Part shown: one piece after another, positions 24,970 through 33,400 of the stretch
How positions within the stretch are numbered: position 1 is the first letter of the stretch
Layout: the number at the start of each line of letters is the position of its first letter
Made by a program: the position numbers and the translations under genes
Notes under the pieces: generated by a model
Database searches by the model: none
What the model was told of the DNA's origin: nothing
Seen by the model: the letters and a program-made list of their open reading frames with translations, nothing else
Source of the DNA: Asanoa hainanensis
GTDB lineage: Bacteria > Actinomycetota > Actinomycetes > Mycobacteriales > Micromonosporaceae
NCBI RefSeq assembly: GCF_900188485.1
Contig: NZ_FZPH01000002.1
Coordinates: forward strand, 434,001-498,000
DNA: 64,000 nucleotides
Reading direction: 5' to 3'

Positions 24970-25815
24970 GTGCCAGAATTTCGACCCATGTCCGAGACGT
25001 ACGACGTGTCGCCGCAGGCACTGCGCGGGCTCCTGGAGACCTACTGGGGACCGCACGGCTGGCGGACGCCCAACAAACTACCTAAAACACCAACCGTCGA
25101 GCGCGCCCTCGCGGCCGGCGTGATGTTCGCGGAGCCCTGGACGACCGGCCACGACGACCTCGTCGAACGCGCGGTCGCGGCCGCGGCCGCATTGTCCGCC
25201 GGGGAGGTTGGTCAGGCATTCCTGGCCAGTCTGACCAGCCGCAGGCTCGACCTTCGATCCGCGCTCGGCAGTTACGCGGTGGCCCGCTTGCTGCCGTCCC
25301 ACCCGTTCCAAGAACCATCTGCCGGCAATCCGTGCCGCCTCTGCGGCCTTTATCCGGGCAAGAGGACGGTGGACGTGAACGTCTTGAACTTCGAACGGTT
25401 CAAGTGGGGTGGCGTGCGCCGCGACGACCTCGAATACCTGGCCTTCGACCTGGAGCAGTTCACCCGCGCCCCGAAGCTCGATCCCACGGGCGCGGACATC
25501 GAAGTCGGGAAGCACCTTCTCGAAGTCCTGCGAACCAGCAGCACCAAGACCACCTCCACGTCGGTGCTTTCGACGCTGCGGATGGTGCCGGGAAACAAAG
25601 ACGAACGCAGCGCGCTCGTGGAAATCCTCGGTGTGTGTGGCGTTCTGGAGACGCGCGACCACCCCGGCTACGCCGAGAGCTACATACCGTCCGACGAACG
25701 CGAACTGCCGGCGCGCCACCACGTCGACACCGCGTACCCCGCCTGCTGGTGGACCGGGGCCGACGGCGTCAACGATGCCAACCTCGCAAAGTTCCTGCCC
25801 CAACTCGCGGCGTAG
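24970..25815 (+). CDS. Unknown 281-residue protein, copy 1
   Basis: Not recognised. A soluble protein with one CxxC (GNPCRLCGLYPGKRTVDVNV) near the middle and a well-conserved core (VLNFERFKWGGVRRDDLEYL, AFDLEQFTRAPKL). It differs from its paralogue at 31.9 kb at about 35 of 281 positions, mostly in the N-terminal third, while residues 83-110 and 125-168 are identical, marking the constrained core. GTG is used as start because both copies keep it in frame; an ATG six codons later is equally possible. No function should be assumed. Confidence 0.72.
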   Translation: MPEFRPMSETYDVSPQALRGLLETYWGPHGWRTPNKLPKTPTVERALAAGVMFAEPWTTGHDDLVERAVAAAAALSAGEVGQAFLASLTSRRLDLRSALGSYAVARLLPSHPFQEPSAGNPCRLCGLYPGKRTVDVNVLNFERFKWGGVRRDDLEYLAFDLEQFTRAPKLDPTGADIEVGKHLLEVLRTSSTKTTSTSVLSTLRMVPGNKDERSALVEILGVCGVLETRDHPGYAESYIPSDERELPARHHVDTAYPACWWTGADGVNDANLAKFLPQLAA

Positions 25816-25904
25816 GGCCGTTACCCACCCGGCAATGGTCCTGGAAAGACGGCTCACGGTCTCGACCGAGCCGGCTTCGACGCTGTTCTCACCCACGAGT
25901 TGAC

Positions 25905-26272
25905 GTGGCCCGGTCCTACGCCGAACTGTCCCGGGGCCGCGACGTCGTCGTCGAGGTGACCGAGGAGGCCGTGATGCGCCAACCGGTCAAGCTGCTGGAC
26001 GCCGTGCGCGACGCCCGCCGACGGAACGCGTGGTTCGCCCTGGACGACGTCGGAGTCGAGCCGGCCGGCGTGGCTGCCATGCCACTGATCAATCCGGACA
26101 TCGTCAAGCTCGACCGCTCTATCGTCCGCGACCGCGCGAACTCGCCCGCCGCACCGTCCGCCGGTCTCGGCAGCCGCTGACCCGGGTCGGACCCCGCCCG
26201 GCCTCGGTCACGACCCCGTTCGAGCTGCTGGCGAAGACCTCCGAGGTACGCAGCGCGCGGTACACCGCGTAG
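25905..26272 (+). pseudogene. Decayed EAL-domain (c-di-GMP phosphodiesterase) remnant
   Basis: An open segment reading VVVEVTEEAVMRQPVKLLDA, NAWFALDDVGVEPAGVAAMP and LINPDIVKLDRSIVRDR matches the central and late part of EAL domains (E-V-T-E metal motif, A-L-D-D-V-G, P-D-x-x-K-L-D). The EAL motif itself and all upstream domains are missing. After a stop at 26180 the downstream frame continues with SVTTPFELLAKTSEVRSARY, resembling the tail following EAL domains. It is a truncated, frameshifted leftover. Confidence 0.65.
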
Positions 26273-26284
26273 GGATGTCGCTCC

Positions 26285-26295
26285 TGTAGCATACA
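26285..26295 (+). promoter_or_regulatory. Promoter/operator of the GntR gene
   Basis: TGTAGCATACA is a TGTA-N3-TACA inverted repeat overlapping a plausible -10 element (TAGCAT) only 8 bases before the GntR ATG. No ribosome-binding site precedes the ATG, so a leaderless transcript is likely. That the protein binds here is an inference. Confidence 0.35.
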
Positions 26296-26300
26296 AATCT

Positions 26301-27050
26301 ATGACAGGTCCGCGGTTCGAGGCCGTCGCTGCTGAGCTGCGTGAACGCATCGCGCTCGGGGACTTCGGGGCCTCCGGTGCGCTGGAGAGCGAGGCCGAGC
26401 TTGGTCGCCGTCACGAGGTCAGCCGGGTCACGGTGCGCAAGGCGCTCGAGCGGTTGCGCGACGAAGGCCTGATCGCCGCCCGCAAAGGCGCCGGGTGGTA
26501 CGTGCGGTCCGGCACCTCGTTCGGCCAGACCCTGGCCCTGGGCAGCTTCCGGCACGCCCGGTCCGCGGTCGCCGACGCTGGTCTCGCGCTGACCCGCACC
26601 GTGACCGGCTACGAATACCGGCCCGTCCCGCCCGACGTGGCGACCCTGCTGCGCACCAGCGGCGAGGCGCTGCGGGTGCGGGCCGTCCGGCTCGCGGGCG
26701 GGAACCCGCTCGACGTCGTCACGGAGTGGGTGCCGCTGGCCTTCGCCAGCCCGGTCAGCCGCGCCGACGCGGAGGAGCCCGGAGTCTGGGAGACCCTGCG
26801 CCGGCAGGGCCACGACATCGACGTCGTGCGGCAGAGCATCGCCGCGACCGCGGCCACCGAGTCCGTCGCGCGGGGTCTCGAGACCACCACCGGGGCGCCC
26901 GTGCTGCTGGTCCGCCGGCTCGCGGTGCGCGCCGACGGCACGCCACTCGCCCTGTCCGAGCACCGCTACCTCGGGCACCGATTCCGCCTGGAGGTGGAGT
27001 TCCGGGGCGGCCCGGGCACCGATCCACCCGGCGTCATGCCCGTCCAATAG
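26301..27050 (+). CDS. GntR family (HutC-type) transcriptional regulator
   Basis: A 249-residue regulator: N-terminal GntR winged helix (SEAELGRRHEVSRVTVRKAL, ERLRDEGLIAARKGAGWYVR) followed by a UTRA effector domain from about residue 95 (LRVRAVRLAGGNPLDVVTEW, TGAPVLLVRRLAVRADGTPL). The HutC/UTRA subfamily often senses sugars, phosphonates or amino acids. The dehydratase gene starts 11 bases after its stop, so the two look co-transcribed. Confidence 0.92.
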   Translation: MTGPRFEAVAAELRERIALGDFGASGALESEAELGRRHEVSRVTVRKALERLRDEGLIAARKGAGWYVRSGTSFGQTLALGSFRHARSAVADAGLALTRTVTGYEYRPVPPDVATLLRTSGEALRVRAVRLAGGNPLDVVTEWVPLAFASPVSRADAEEPGVWETLRRQGHDIDVVRQSIAATAATESVARGLETTTGAPVLLVRRLAVRADGTPLALSEHRYLGHRFRLEVEFRGGPGTDPPGVMPVQ

Positions 27051-27061
27051 GGAGGACCTTC

Positions 27062-28033
27062 GTGCATCTGCTGGTCACCGGCGCTGCCGGGTTCATCGGC
27101 AGCAACTTCGTGCGCTACTGGCTGCGGCACCATCCGAGCGACACGGTCGTGGTGCTCGACGCGCTCACCTATGCCGGCAACCGCGCCAGCGTCCCGGATG
27201 GGGTCGAGTTCGTGCACGCCGACATCGCCGACGCCGCGTACGCCCTCACCGGGGTCGACGCCGTCGTCAACTTCGCCGCCGAGTCCCACAACAGCCGGGC
27301 CGTGCAGGACCCGCAGGCCTTCTTCACGACCAACGTGCTCGGCACCCAACGCCTGCTGGAGGCCTCCCGGCGGGCCGGAGCGCGCTTCCACCACGTCTCG
27401 ACCTGCGAGGTGTACGGGGACCTGGCGCTCGACGACCCCGGCGCGTTCACGGAGGAGTCGCCGTACCGCCCGCGCACCCCGTACAACGCCAGCAAGGCCG
27501 GCGCCGACCATGCGGTGCGCGCCTACCACGAGACGTACGGGCTGCCCGTCACCATCACGGTCTGCGCCAACAACTACGGGCCGTACCAGTTCCCGGAGAA
27601 GGTGATCCCGCTCTTCACCACCCGGGCGTTGCGCGGCCTCCCGCTGCCGGTCTACCGCTCCAGCGCCAACCGCCGCGAATGGCTGCACGTCGACGACCAC
27701 TGCGCGGCGATCGACCGGGTGCTGCACGACGGCCGGCTGGGTGCGACGTACCACGTGGGATCGGGTGTCGAGGCAAGCGTCGCGGACCTGGCGGTGTCCA
27801 TCTTGGACCGACTGGGCCTTCCCCGCGACCTGATCGAGACGGTGCCGGACCGACCGGGCCACGACCGCCGCTACCTGCTCGACTCGACCCTGATCCGCAG
27901 TGAGCTCGGCTGGCAGCCGACGATAGACTTCGAGCAGGGCCTGACCAAGACCATCACCTGGTACGAAGAGAACCGCGCGTGGTGGGAGCCGTTGCTGGAC
28001 CGCGCCGCAGTCAACGAGGGCGCCTGGGCCTAG
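27062..28033 (+). CDS. NDP-sugar 4,6-dehydratase-like SDR (RmlB family)
   Basis: A 323-residue extended SDR of the dTDP-glucose 4,6-dehydratase type. NAD-binding VTGAAGFIGSNFVRYWL opens the protein. VNFAAESHNSRAVQDPQAFF and the catalytic STCEVYGDL (in place of STDEVYG) follow, then TPYNASKAGADHAVRAYHET with the YxxxK pair and CANNYGPYQFPEKVIPLF. The start is GTG seven bases after GGAGG. The Cys in place of Asp in S-T-C-E departs from true RmlB, where that Asp helps dehydration, so another NDP-sugar reaction is possible. No other sugar-nucleotide gene is adjacent. Confidence 0.85.
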   Translation: MHLLVTGAAGFIGSNFVRYWLRHHPSDTVVVLDALTYAGNRASVPDGVEFVHADIADAAYALTGVDAVVNFAAESHNSRAVQDPQAFFTTNVLGTQRLLEASRRAGARFHHVSTCEVYGDLALDDPGAFTEESPYRPRTPYNASKAGADHAVRAYHETYGLPVTITVCANNYGPYQFPEKVIPLFTTRALRGLPLPVYRSSANRREWLHVDDHCAAIDRVLHDGRLGATYHVGSGVEASVADLAVSILDRLGLPRDLIETVPDRPGHDRRYLLDSTLIRSELGWQPTIDFEQGLTKTITWYEENRAWWEPLLDRAAVNEGAWA

Positions 28034-31000
28034 TTCCGCTTCAACACGTCGGCGATTTCCCCGCTCCCGAGTTCCGAGAGCAGCGCCAGCGCGGCGTGCC
28101 ACTGTTCGCGGGCGATCGTGCCCAGGCCGTTCGCGCGGGCGATGTCGCCGAGCAGTCGCAGGGAGCGCGCCTCGCCCAGCCGGTGGCCGGTCTGGCGGTG
28201 CAGGGTGAGCGCGCGCTGTCCACTGTCGACAGCCCCGTCGATGTCGCCGTTGCGCAGGTGGATGCTGCCGAGCAGGAGGTGCGCGTTTCCGGCCGGCACC
28301 CGGTGGCCGGCGCGCCACGCGTCCGCCAGCGCGTCCGTGGCGATCGTGGTCGCCGAAGCCAGGTCGCCGGTGTCACGCAACGCCGCGGCGAGGCCGATGT
28401 TGGTCCGGGTACGCACGTACTCGCTGCCGGCACCCAGCATGGCCAGCCCGCGTCGGTGCTCCTCGATGGCGCGCTCCGGGTCGCCGCGCCAGTGGTGCAC
28501 GGTGCCGAGCAGCGAGAGGATGTCGCCCTCGACCATCGGGTCGGCCGCCTCCCGGGCCTTGACCAGGGCCGCCTCGGCGTTGGCCAGGGCCTCGGCCAGC
28601 TCACCCCGGTCGCGTTGCACAGCCGCCAGCCCGCTGAGCAGGTGGGCCTGCGAGTAGACCTTCGCCACGTCGGCCTGGAGCTCCATCGCGGCCCGGAACC
28701 GGTCGGCGGCGGTCGGCTCGCCGAGCAGGTGCTCGACCGCGCCGAGGTTGTTCAGCGCGATCAGCTGCCCGATCGACGAGCCGATCTCCTCGTGCATGGC
28801 CAGCGCCGTCACGCAGTAGTCGGCGGCGCGGCGCAGCTCGCCGAGATCGTGGTAGAGCCCGCCGAGGGTGATCAGCGTGCTGGCCTCACCGGGCCGGTAG
28901 CCGTCGGCCCGGTGCAGCTCCAGCGCCCGCTCGCTGCTGCGCGCCGAACCCGCGAAGTCGCCCAGGTTCTTGCGGACCACGCCGAGGTTGCCGGCCGCCG
29001 CGGCCTGCCCGCGCGACCAGCCGGCCTGGGCGGAGAGGTCGGCGGCCGCCTCGAACTCGGCCGCCGCCCCGGCCAGGTCCAACTGGCTCTGCCGGGCCAG
29101 CGCGATGCTGGTGCGCATCGCGGCCTGGGCCTGCAGGTCGCCCTCCGCCTCGGCGGCGGCGAGGCTGGCGTTGACCGCGGCGAGCCAGTCGACGGTGTGG
29201 CTGGTCTGCCAGAAGTAGCCGCGCAGGGCGTCGGTGAGCTGCCAGGACACCTGCGGCGGGCCGGCGGTGGCGGCGTGCCCGATCGCGGCGAGCAGGTTGC
29301 GATGCTCGGCGTCCAGCCAGGCCAGCGCGGCCGGGTTCGTCTCGAAGCCGGCCACGGCCGGCAGCTCGCCCTGCGGAAGCCGGATCATGTGCGGGTAGAG
29401 CCGCCGCGCCGCCGCGTCGGCGGTCGCCAGGTAGTGGGCGTGCAGGCGCCCGACCGCCGCATCCGCTTCGTCGGGGCCGGTCAGCTCACGCGCGTACGCG
29501 CGGAGCAGGTCGTGCAGGCCGAACCGGCCCGGCCGCGGCGTGGTGACCAGGTGCGCCTTGCGCAGGCCGTCGAGCGCGCCGGCGGCCTCCGCCCGGGACA
29601 GGCCCACGAGCGCGGCGGCCCCGGCGGCGTCCACGTCGGTGCCCGGCACGGCGCCGAGCAGCCGGAACACCTCACGTTCCGGCGGGCCGAGGCGTTCGTA
29701 GGAGGCGCGGAAGGTGTTCCGTACACCGGACAGCTCGTCGCCCTCGATCGTCAGACGGTCGAGCGGGCCCTTGTCGAGCAGGCGGAGATAGTCGCCGAGC
29801 GTGCTCGCCGAGCCCGCGGCGTCGAGCTGCGCGGCCGCGATCCGCACGGCGAGCGGCAGGAGGCCGCAGGCCCGCACGAGCTCGGTCGCGGCGGCCGGCT
29901 CGGCGTCGACCCGCCGGGCGCCGATGATCGTGCTCAGCAGCGACAAGGCCTCGGGCTCGGTGAGCAGGTCGACGGTGAGCCGCCGGGCGCCGTGGCTGGC
30001 GGTCAGCCCGCCGAGCTGAGCCCGGCTGGTCACCACGACCACGCAGCCCGGCGCCCCGGGCAACAGCGGGCGAACCTGCTCGGCGGTGGCGGCGTTGTCG
30101 AGCACGATCAGCACCCGCCGCCCGGCGAGCTCGCTGCGGAACAGGGCGCCGGCCTCGTCGGGGTCCGGGGGAATGCGATCACCGGGTACGCCGAGCGCGC
30201 GCAGGAACCGGGCCAGCACGTCGATGGGCCGCACGGGAGGCGCGGTCTCGTACCCCCGAAGGTTGACGAAGAGCTGCCCGTCCGGGAACCGGTCAGCGAC
30301 CCGGTGCCCCCAGCGGACGGCGAGCGCGGTCTTGCCGACCCCGCCGGCGCCGTCGATCGCCGAGACGACCACGGTCGTGCGGCCGTCGCGCAGCAACTCG
30401 TCGAGCTGGTCGAGCAAGGCGGCTCGCCCGACGAAATCGGGCACGGCGGCCGGAAGCTGCGCGGGCAGCTTGCCGGCCGGCGCCGGGCGCAGCGCCGGGT
30501 CGTCCCGCAGGATCCGGGTGTGCAGCTGGCGCAGCTCCTCGCCGGGCTCCAGGCCGAGCTCGTCACGAACCCGATCACGGATCCGCCCGTACGCGGCGAG
30601 CGCGTCGGACCGGCGCCCGTCCCGGAACAAAGCGGTCATCAGCTGCCCGGCGAACCGCTCGTCCAGCGGCGCGGCGGCACACAGCTCGGTCAGCTCACCG
30701 ACCAGCTCGCCGTGCCGCCCGGCCTCGAGGTCGGCCGCGATCCGCAGGTCGAGCGCGGTCCGGCGGGCCTCCTCCAACCGGGCGGCGAGCCGCTCCCGCC
30801 CGGGTCCGACGTCTTCGAGTGCCGGCCCCCGCCAGAGCGCGAGGGCGTCGCGGAGCAGCTCGCCGCGGTGGTGCGGGTCGTCGCTCTCCCGGGCCTCGGC
30901 CACCAGCGCGGTGAACCGGTGCGCGTCGACCATCTTCGGGTCGACGTCGATCCGGTAGGAGCCGTTGGCCAGCTCGATCCGGGCATCGTCGCCGAGCAGG

Positions 31001-31212
31001 GCCCGCAACCGGGAGATGTAGGTCTGCACGACCCCGCGCGCCCCACGCGGCGGCTCGCCCTCCCAGATCAGCTCGACCAACCGGCCGACGGGCACGCCCT
31101 GACCGGCCTCGAGCAGCAGGATGGCCAGAACCCACCGCTCCTGCCGCCGCCCGATCCCGACACGACCCCCACAAGCGCTGACCTCGACCGGACCGAGCAG
31201 GCGAAACTCCAC
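28030..31212 (-). CDS. SARP/AfsR-like regulator with BTAD, NB-ARC ATPase and TPR domains
   Basis: A 1060-residue Streptomyces-antibiotic-regulatory-protein homologue of the large AfsR type. Residues 1-95: OmpR-like winged helix (VEFRLLGPVEVSACGG). Residues 95-245: bacterial transcriptional activation domain. Residues 265-550: NB-ARC ATPase with Walker A GAGGVGKTAL near 294 and Walker B RVLIVLDNAA. Residues 640-1060: about ten TPR-type repeats (AAAGNLGVVRKNLGDFAGSA, LITLGGLYHDLGELRRAADY). A TATAAG hexamer six bases before the GTG suggests a leaderless message. The stop overlaps the convergent dehydratase stop. No biosynthetic cluster adjoins it, so its targets are unknown. Confidence 0.92.
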   Translation of the reverse strand: MEFRLLGPVEVSACGGRVGIGRRQERWVLAILLLEAGQGVPVGRLVELIWEGEPPRGARGVVQTYISRLRALLGDDARIELANGSYRIDVDPKMVDAHRFTALVAEARESDDPHHRGELLRDALALWRGPALEDVGPGRERLAARLEEARRTALDLRIAADLEAGRHGELVGELTELCAAAPLDERFAGQLMTALFRDGRRSDALAAYGRIRDRVRDELGLEPGEELRQLHTRILRDDPALRPAPAGKLPAQLPAAVPDFVGRAALLDQLDELLRDGRTTVVVSAIDGAGGVGKTALAVRWGHRVADRFPDGQLFVNLRGYETAPPVRPIDVLARFLRALGVPGDRIPPDPDEAGALFRSELAGRRVLIVLDNAATAEQVRPLLPGAPGCVVVVTSRAQLGGLTASHGARRLTVDLLTEPEALSLLSTIIGARRVDAEPAAATELVRACGLLPLAVRIAAAQLDAAGSASTLGDYLRLLDKGPLDRLTIEGDELSGVRNTFRASYERLGPPEREVFRLLGAVPGTDVDAAGAAALVGLSRAEAAGALDGLRKAHLVTTPRPGRFGLHDLLRAYARELTGPDEADAAVGRLHAHYLATADAAARRLYPHMIRLPQGELPAVAGFETNPAALAWLDAEHRNLLAAIGHAATAGPPQVSWQLTDALRGYFWQTSHTVDWLAAVNASLAAAEAEGDLQAQAAMRTSIALARQSQLDLAGAAAEFEAAADLSAQAGWSRGQAAAAGNLGVVRKNLGDFAGSARSSERALELHRADGYRPGEASTLITLGGLYHDLGELRRAADYCVTALAMHEEIGSSIGQLIALNNLGAVEHLLGEPTAADRFRAAMELQADVAKVYSQAHLLSGLAAVQRDRGELAEALANAEAALVKAREAADPMVEGDILSLLGTVHHWRGDPERAIEEHRRGLAMLGAGSEYVRTRTNIGLAAALRDTGDLASATTIATDALADAWRAGHRVPAGNAHLLLGSIHLRNGDIDGAVDSGQRALTLHRQTGHRLGEARSLRLLGDIARANGLGTIAREQWHAALALLSELGSGEIADVLKRN

Positions 31213-31387
31213 GCCGACCGACCTTATAGAGCTGCACAACCGGACGAAACCCCAGGCGGTAAGTGATCCGGTATGCGCGGTGCGCCAATCTGGTCCCAAC
31301 GGGGGCGGCGAGCGTCGCGACTCACCGCAAAGCGGCACCGACTTGTGGGGGCGGTGCCGCTTCGTCGCGACCCGCACCCGATCAAGA

Positions 31388-31783
31388 TCAGGTCCGAGCG
31401 TCGAGGACGGCGACCCTGCGGGGCCCGGCGGTGCGCCGGTAGCTCGCGTCGAGCAGTTCGTTGATCTCATCCCAGTCGCTGTCATCGGCAACGTCTACGC
31501 CGATCCACCCGTAGGCGCCGAGGTAGGCCGGCACGTAGCAACGGCTGTCCGCCAGCAGCGCCGTGCGCTCGTCGGGATCGACCAGCACGAGAACCGAACG
31601 ATCATGCTGCTGGTACGCGCCCTCGACCTTCACCGATCCCCCGTAGTAGGCGAAGACCTTGGTCGTGAAGAAAGCGGGACGACCGTGCGAGATCTTCTCG
31701 CCCGCGTCCGGAAAGGCCAGCGCGAGCGCCCGCACCCGGCCGAGCACCGGATCGGCCTCATCGAACATGATGGGGTGTGCCAC
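31388..31783 (-). CDS. MmcQ/YjbR family protein, copy 2
   Basis: A 131-residue near-identical duplicate of the gene at 24.6 kb, in the opposite orientation. One substitution (T28 to G) separates them over 128 residues, and synonymous changes are few, so the duplication or a gene-conversion event is recent. The C-terminus is shorter here (VAVLDART) because the repeat ends before the stop. Function as for copy 1. Confidence 0.88.
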   Translation of the reverse strand: MAHPIMFDEADPVLGRVRALALAFPDAGEKISHGRPAFFTTKVFAYYGGSVKVEGAYQQHDRSVLVLVDPDERTALLADSRCYVPAYLGAYGWIGVDVADDSDWDEINELLDASYRRTAGPRRVAVLDART

Positions 31784-31816
31784 ACCAAGAAGGTAAGCAC
31801 ACCCAAGGCCCGCGTC
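31400..31816. repeat. Inverted duplication A, right copy
   Basis: Inverted partner of 24524-24940, including about 30 bases upstream of the gene start. Outside these limits the flanks are unrelated. Confidence 0.9.
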
Positions 31817-31823
31817 ACGGGCT

Positions 31824-31908
31824 ACGCCGAACGCGGTCCCTGGCCACTCCGTCAGGGCGAGCTGCTCGACCTCGACCAGAACCTGCTGGAAGCCGCCGGG
31901 CTTCCGGC
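31824..31908 (+). pseudogene. DUF2071 gene fragment
   Basis: An 85-base piece on the plus strand encodes RGPWPLRQGELLDLDQNLLE, almost the same as the C-terminal segment of the DUF2071 protein at 22.1 kb (HGPWPLRQGELLDLDQNLLE). Nothing on either side continues the gene. It is wedged between the second copies of the MmcQ and 281-aa genes, and looks like debris from the same rearrangements. Confidence 0.8.
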
Positions 31909-31912
31909 GGCC

Positions 31913-32758
31913 CTACGTGGCGAGTTGGGGCAGGAACAGGGCGAGGTTGGCATCGTTGACGCCGTCGGCGCCGGTCCACCAGCAGGCGGGGTACGCGGTG
32001 TCGACGTGGTGGCGCACCGGCAGCTCGCGCTGGTCGGACGGTAGGTAGCTCTCGGCGTAGCCGTGGTGGTCGGGCGTCTCCAGAACGCCGCACGCGCCGA
32101 GGATTTCCACGAGCGCGCTGCGTTCGTCCTTGTTTCCCGGCACCATCCGCAGCGCGGGAAGCACCGACGTGGACGTGGTCTTGGCGGTGCTGGTTCTCAG
32201 GACTTCGAGAAGGTGCTTCCCTACTTCGATGTCCGCGCTGGTGGGCGAGAGTTTGGGTGCGCGGGTGAACTGCTCCAGATCGAACGCTAGGTATTCGAGG
32301 TCGTCGCGGCGCACCCCGCCCCACTTGAACCGCTCGAAGTTCAAGACGTTCACGTCCACCGTCCGCTTGCCCGGATAAAGGCCGCAGATGTGGCACGGAT
32401 CGCCGGCGAACGGGTCTTGGAACGCGTGGGACGGCAGCAACCGGGCCACCGCGTAGCTGCCGAGCGCGGATCGAAGGTCGAGCCTGCGGCTGGTCAGACT
32501 CGCCAGGAAAGCCTGACCGACGTCGTCGGCGGACAGTGCGGCGGCGGCCCGGACCGCGCGGTCCACGAGGTCGTCATGGCTCGTCGTCCAAGGCTCCGCG
32601 AACATCAAGCCGGCCGCGATGGCGCGCTCGACCGCCGGTGTCTCCGGCAGCCGGCTCGGCGTCCGCCAGCCTCGCGGTCCCCAGTAGGTCTCCATGAGCC
32701 CGCGCAGGGACTGCGGCGACACGTCGTACGTCTCTGACATCGTGCGGAATTCTGGCAC
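31913..32758 (-). CDS. Unknown 281-residue protein, copy 2
   Basis: Paralogue of the gene at 24.97 kb: same length, same CxxC position (GDPCHICGLYPGKRTVDVNV), about 35 substitutions. It is therefore clearly older as a duplicate than the neighbouring MmcQ pair. Gene order relative to MmcQ is reversed compared with the left copy, so the two pairs did not arise as one block inversion. Function unknown. Confidence 0.75.
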   Translation of the reverse strand: MPEFRTMSETYDVSPQSLRGLMETYWGPRGWRTPSRLPETPAVERAIAAGLMFAEPWTTSHDDLVDRAVRAAAALSADDVGQAFLASLTSRRLDLRSALGSYAVARLLPSHAFQDPFAGDPCHICGLYPGKRTVDVNVLNFERFKWGGVRRDDLEYLAFDLEQFTRAPKLSPTSADIEVGKHLLEVLRTSTAKTTSTSVLPALRMVPGNKDERSALVEILGACGVLETPDHHGYAESYLPSDQRELPVRHHVDTAYPACWWTGADGVNDANLALFLPQLAT

Positions 32759-32761
32759 GGG

Positions 32762-33400
32762 TCAGGGCTGGCCGAGGCCCGCGTCGCGGGCTCGGGCTAC
32801 GGCCGCCGCGCGGTCTGCCACCCGGAGTTTGGCGAAGACGTTCGAGACGTTGTTGCGGACCGTTTTCTCGGTCAGGCCCAGCCGGCTCGCGATCGTCGCG
32901 TTCGGGGCGCCCGTCGCCATCAGGGTCAGGATCTCGCGTTCCCGCGTGGTGAGCTCGGGGAACGGCGTGGCAACCCCAGCGGCCGGGACGAAGAAGCGGG
33001 TCAGGCGGGCCGCGATGGCCGGGCCGAAGATGGCTTCGCCGTTGGCGACCGCCTGGATCGCGCGCAGGATCTCCGTCGGGTCCGCGCCCTTCAAGACGTA
33101 GCCGCGGGCGCCCGCGCGCATCGCCGCGAAGACCGAGTCGTCCTCGTCGACCATCGTGACCACGAGGATGGCCGTCGACGGTGCGGTGCGCAGGATGAGG
33201 CGGGTGGCCTCGACGCCGCTGAGGCCCGGCATGCGTAGGTCCATCAGGACTACGTCCGGGCGCTCCGCCAGCGCCACCGCGACCACCGCGTCGCCGTCGC
33301 CGGCCACGCCCGCCAGGGTCAGGCCCGGGGCGTCCTGGATCAGGGCGCGCAGGCCCTCGCGGAACAGCGGATGGTCGTCGGCGACCACGACGCGGATCAT
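32762..33400 (-). CDS. NarL/FixJ family response regulator
   Basis: A 212-residue two-component regulator. Receiver domain 1-120 with acidic pocket D8-D9 (RVVVADDHPLFREGL), phospho-acceptor D54 (PDVVLMDLRMPGL) and the Lys of GYVLKGADP. The LuxR-type helix-turn-helix is at 145-210 (ELTTREREILTLMATGAPNA, GLTEKTVRNNVSNVFAKLRV). Its ATG overlaps the histidine kinase stop (ATGA), pairing the two. Target genes unknown. Confidence 0.95.
   Translation of the reverse strand: MIRVVVADDHPLFREGLRALIQDAPGLTLAGVAGDGDAVVAVALAERPDVVLMDLRMPGLSGVEATRLILRTAPSTAILVVTMVDEDDSVFAAMRAGARGYVLKGADPTEILRAIQAVANGEAIFGPAIAARLTRFFVPAAGVATPFPELTTREREILTLMATGAPNATIASRLGLTEKTVRNNVSNVFAKLRVADRAAAVARARDAGLGQP

Noticed and set aside
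26301-31212. A secondary-metabolite gene cluster suggested by SARP plus an RmlB-like gene
   Set aside because: No polyketide, peptide or terpene synthase, glycosyltransferase or other tailoring genes are present nearby.
27979-31266. A 1095-codon plus-strand open frame opposite the SARP regulator
   Set aside because: Low-complexity Arg/Gly/Val sequence without domains; the minus-strand SARP with Walker and TPR motifs explains the stretch.
24524-31816. Inverted MmcQ copies as ends of an insertion sequence or composite transposon
   Set aside because: No transposase, integrase or target-site duplication is seen, and the repeats contain ordinary genes rather than terminal inverted repeats.
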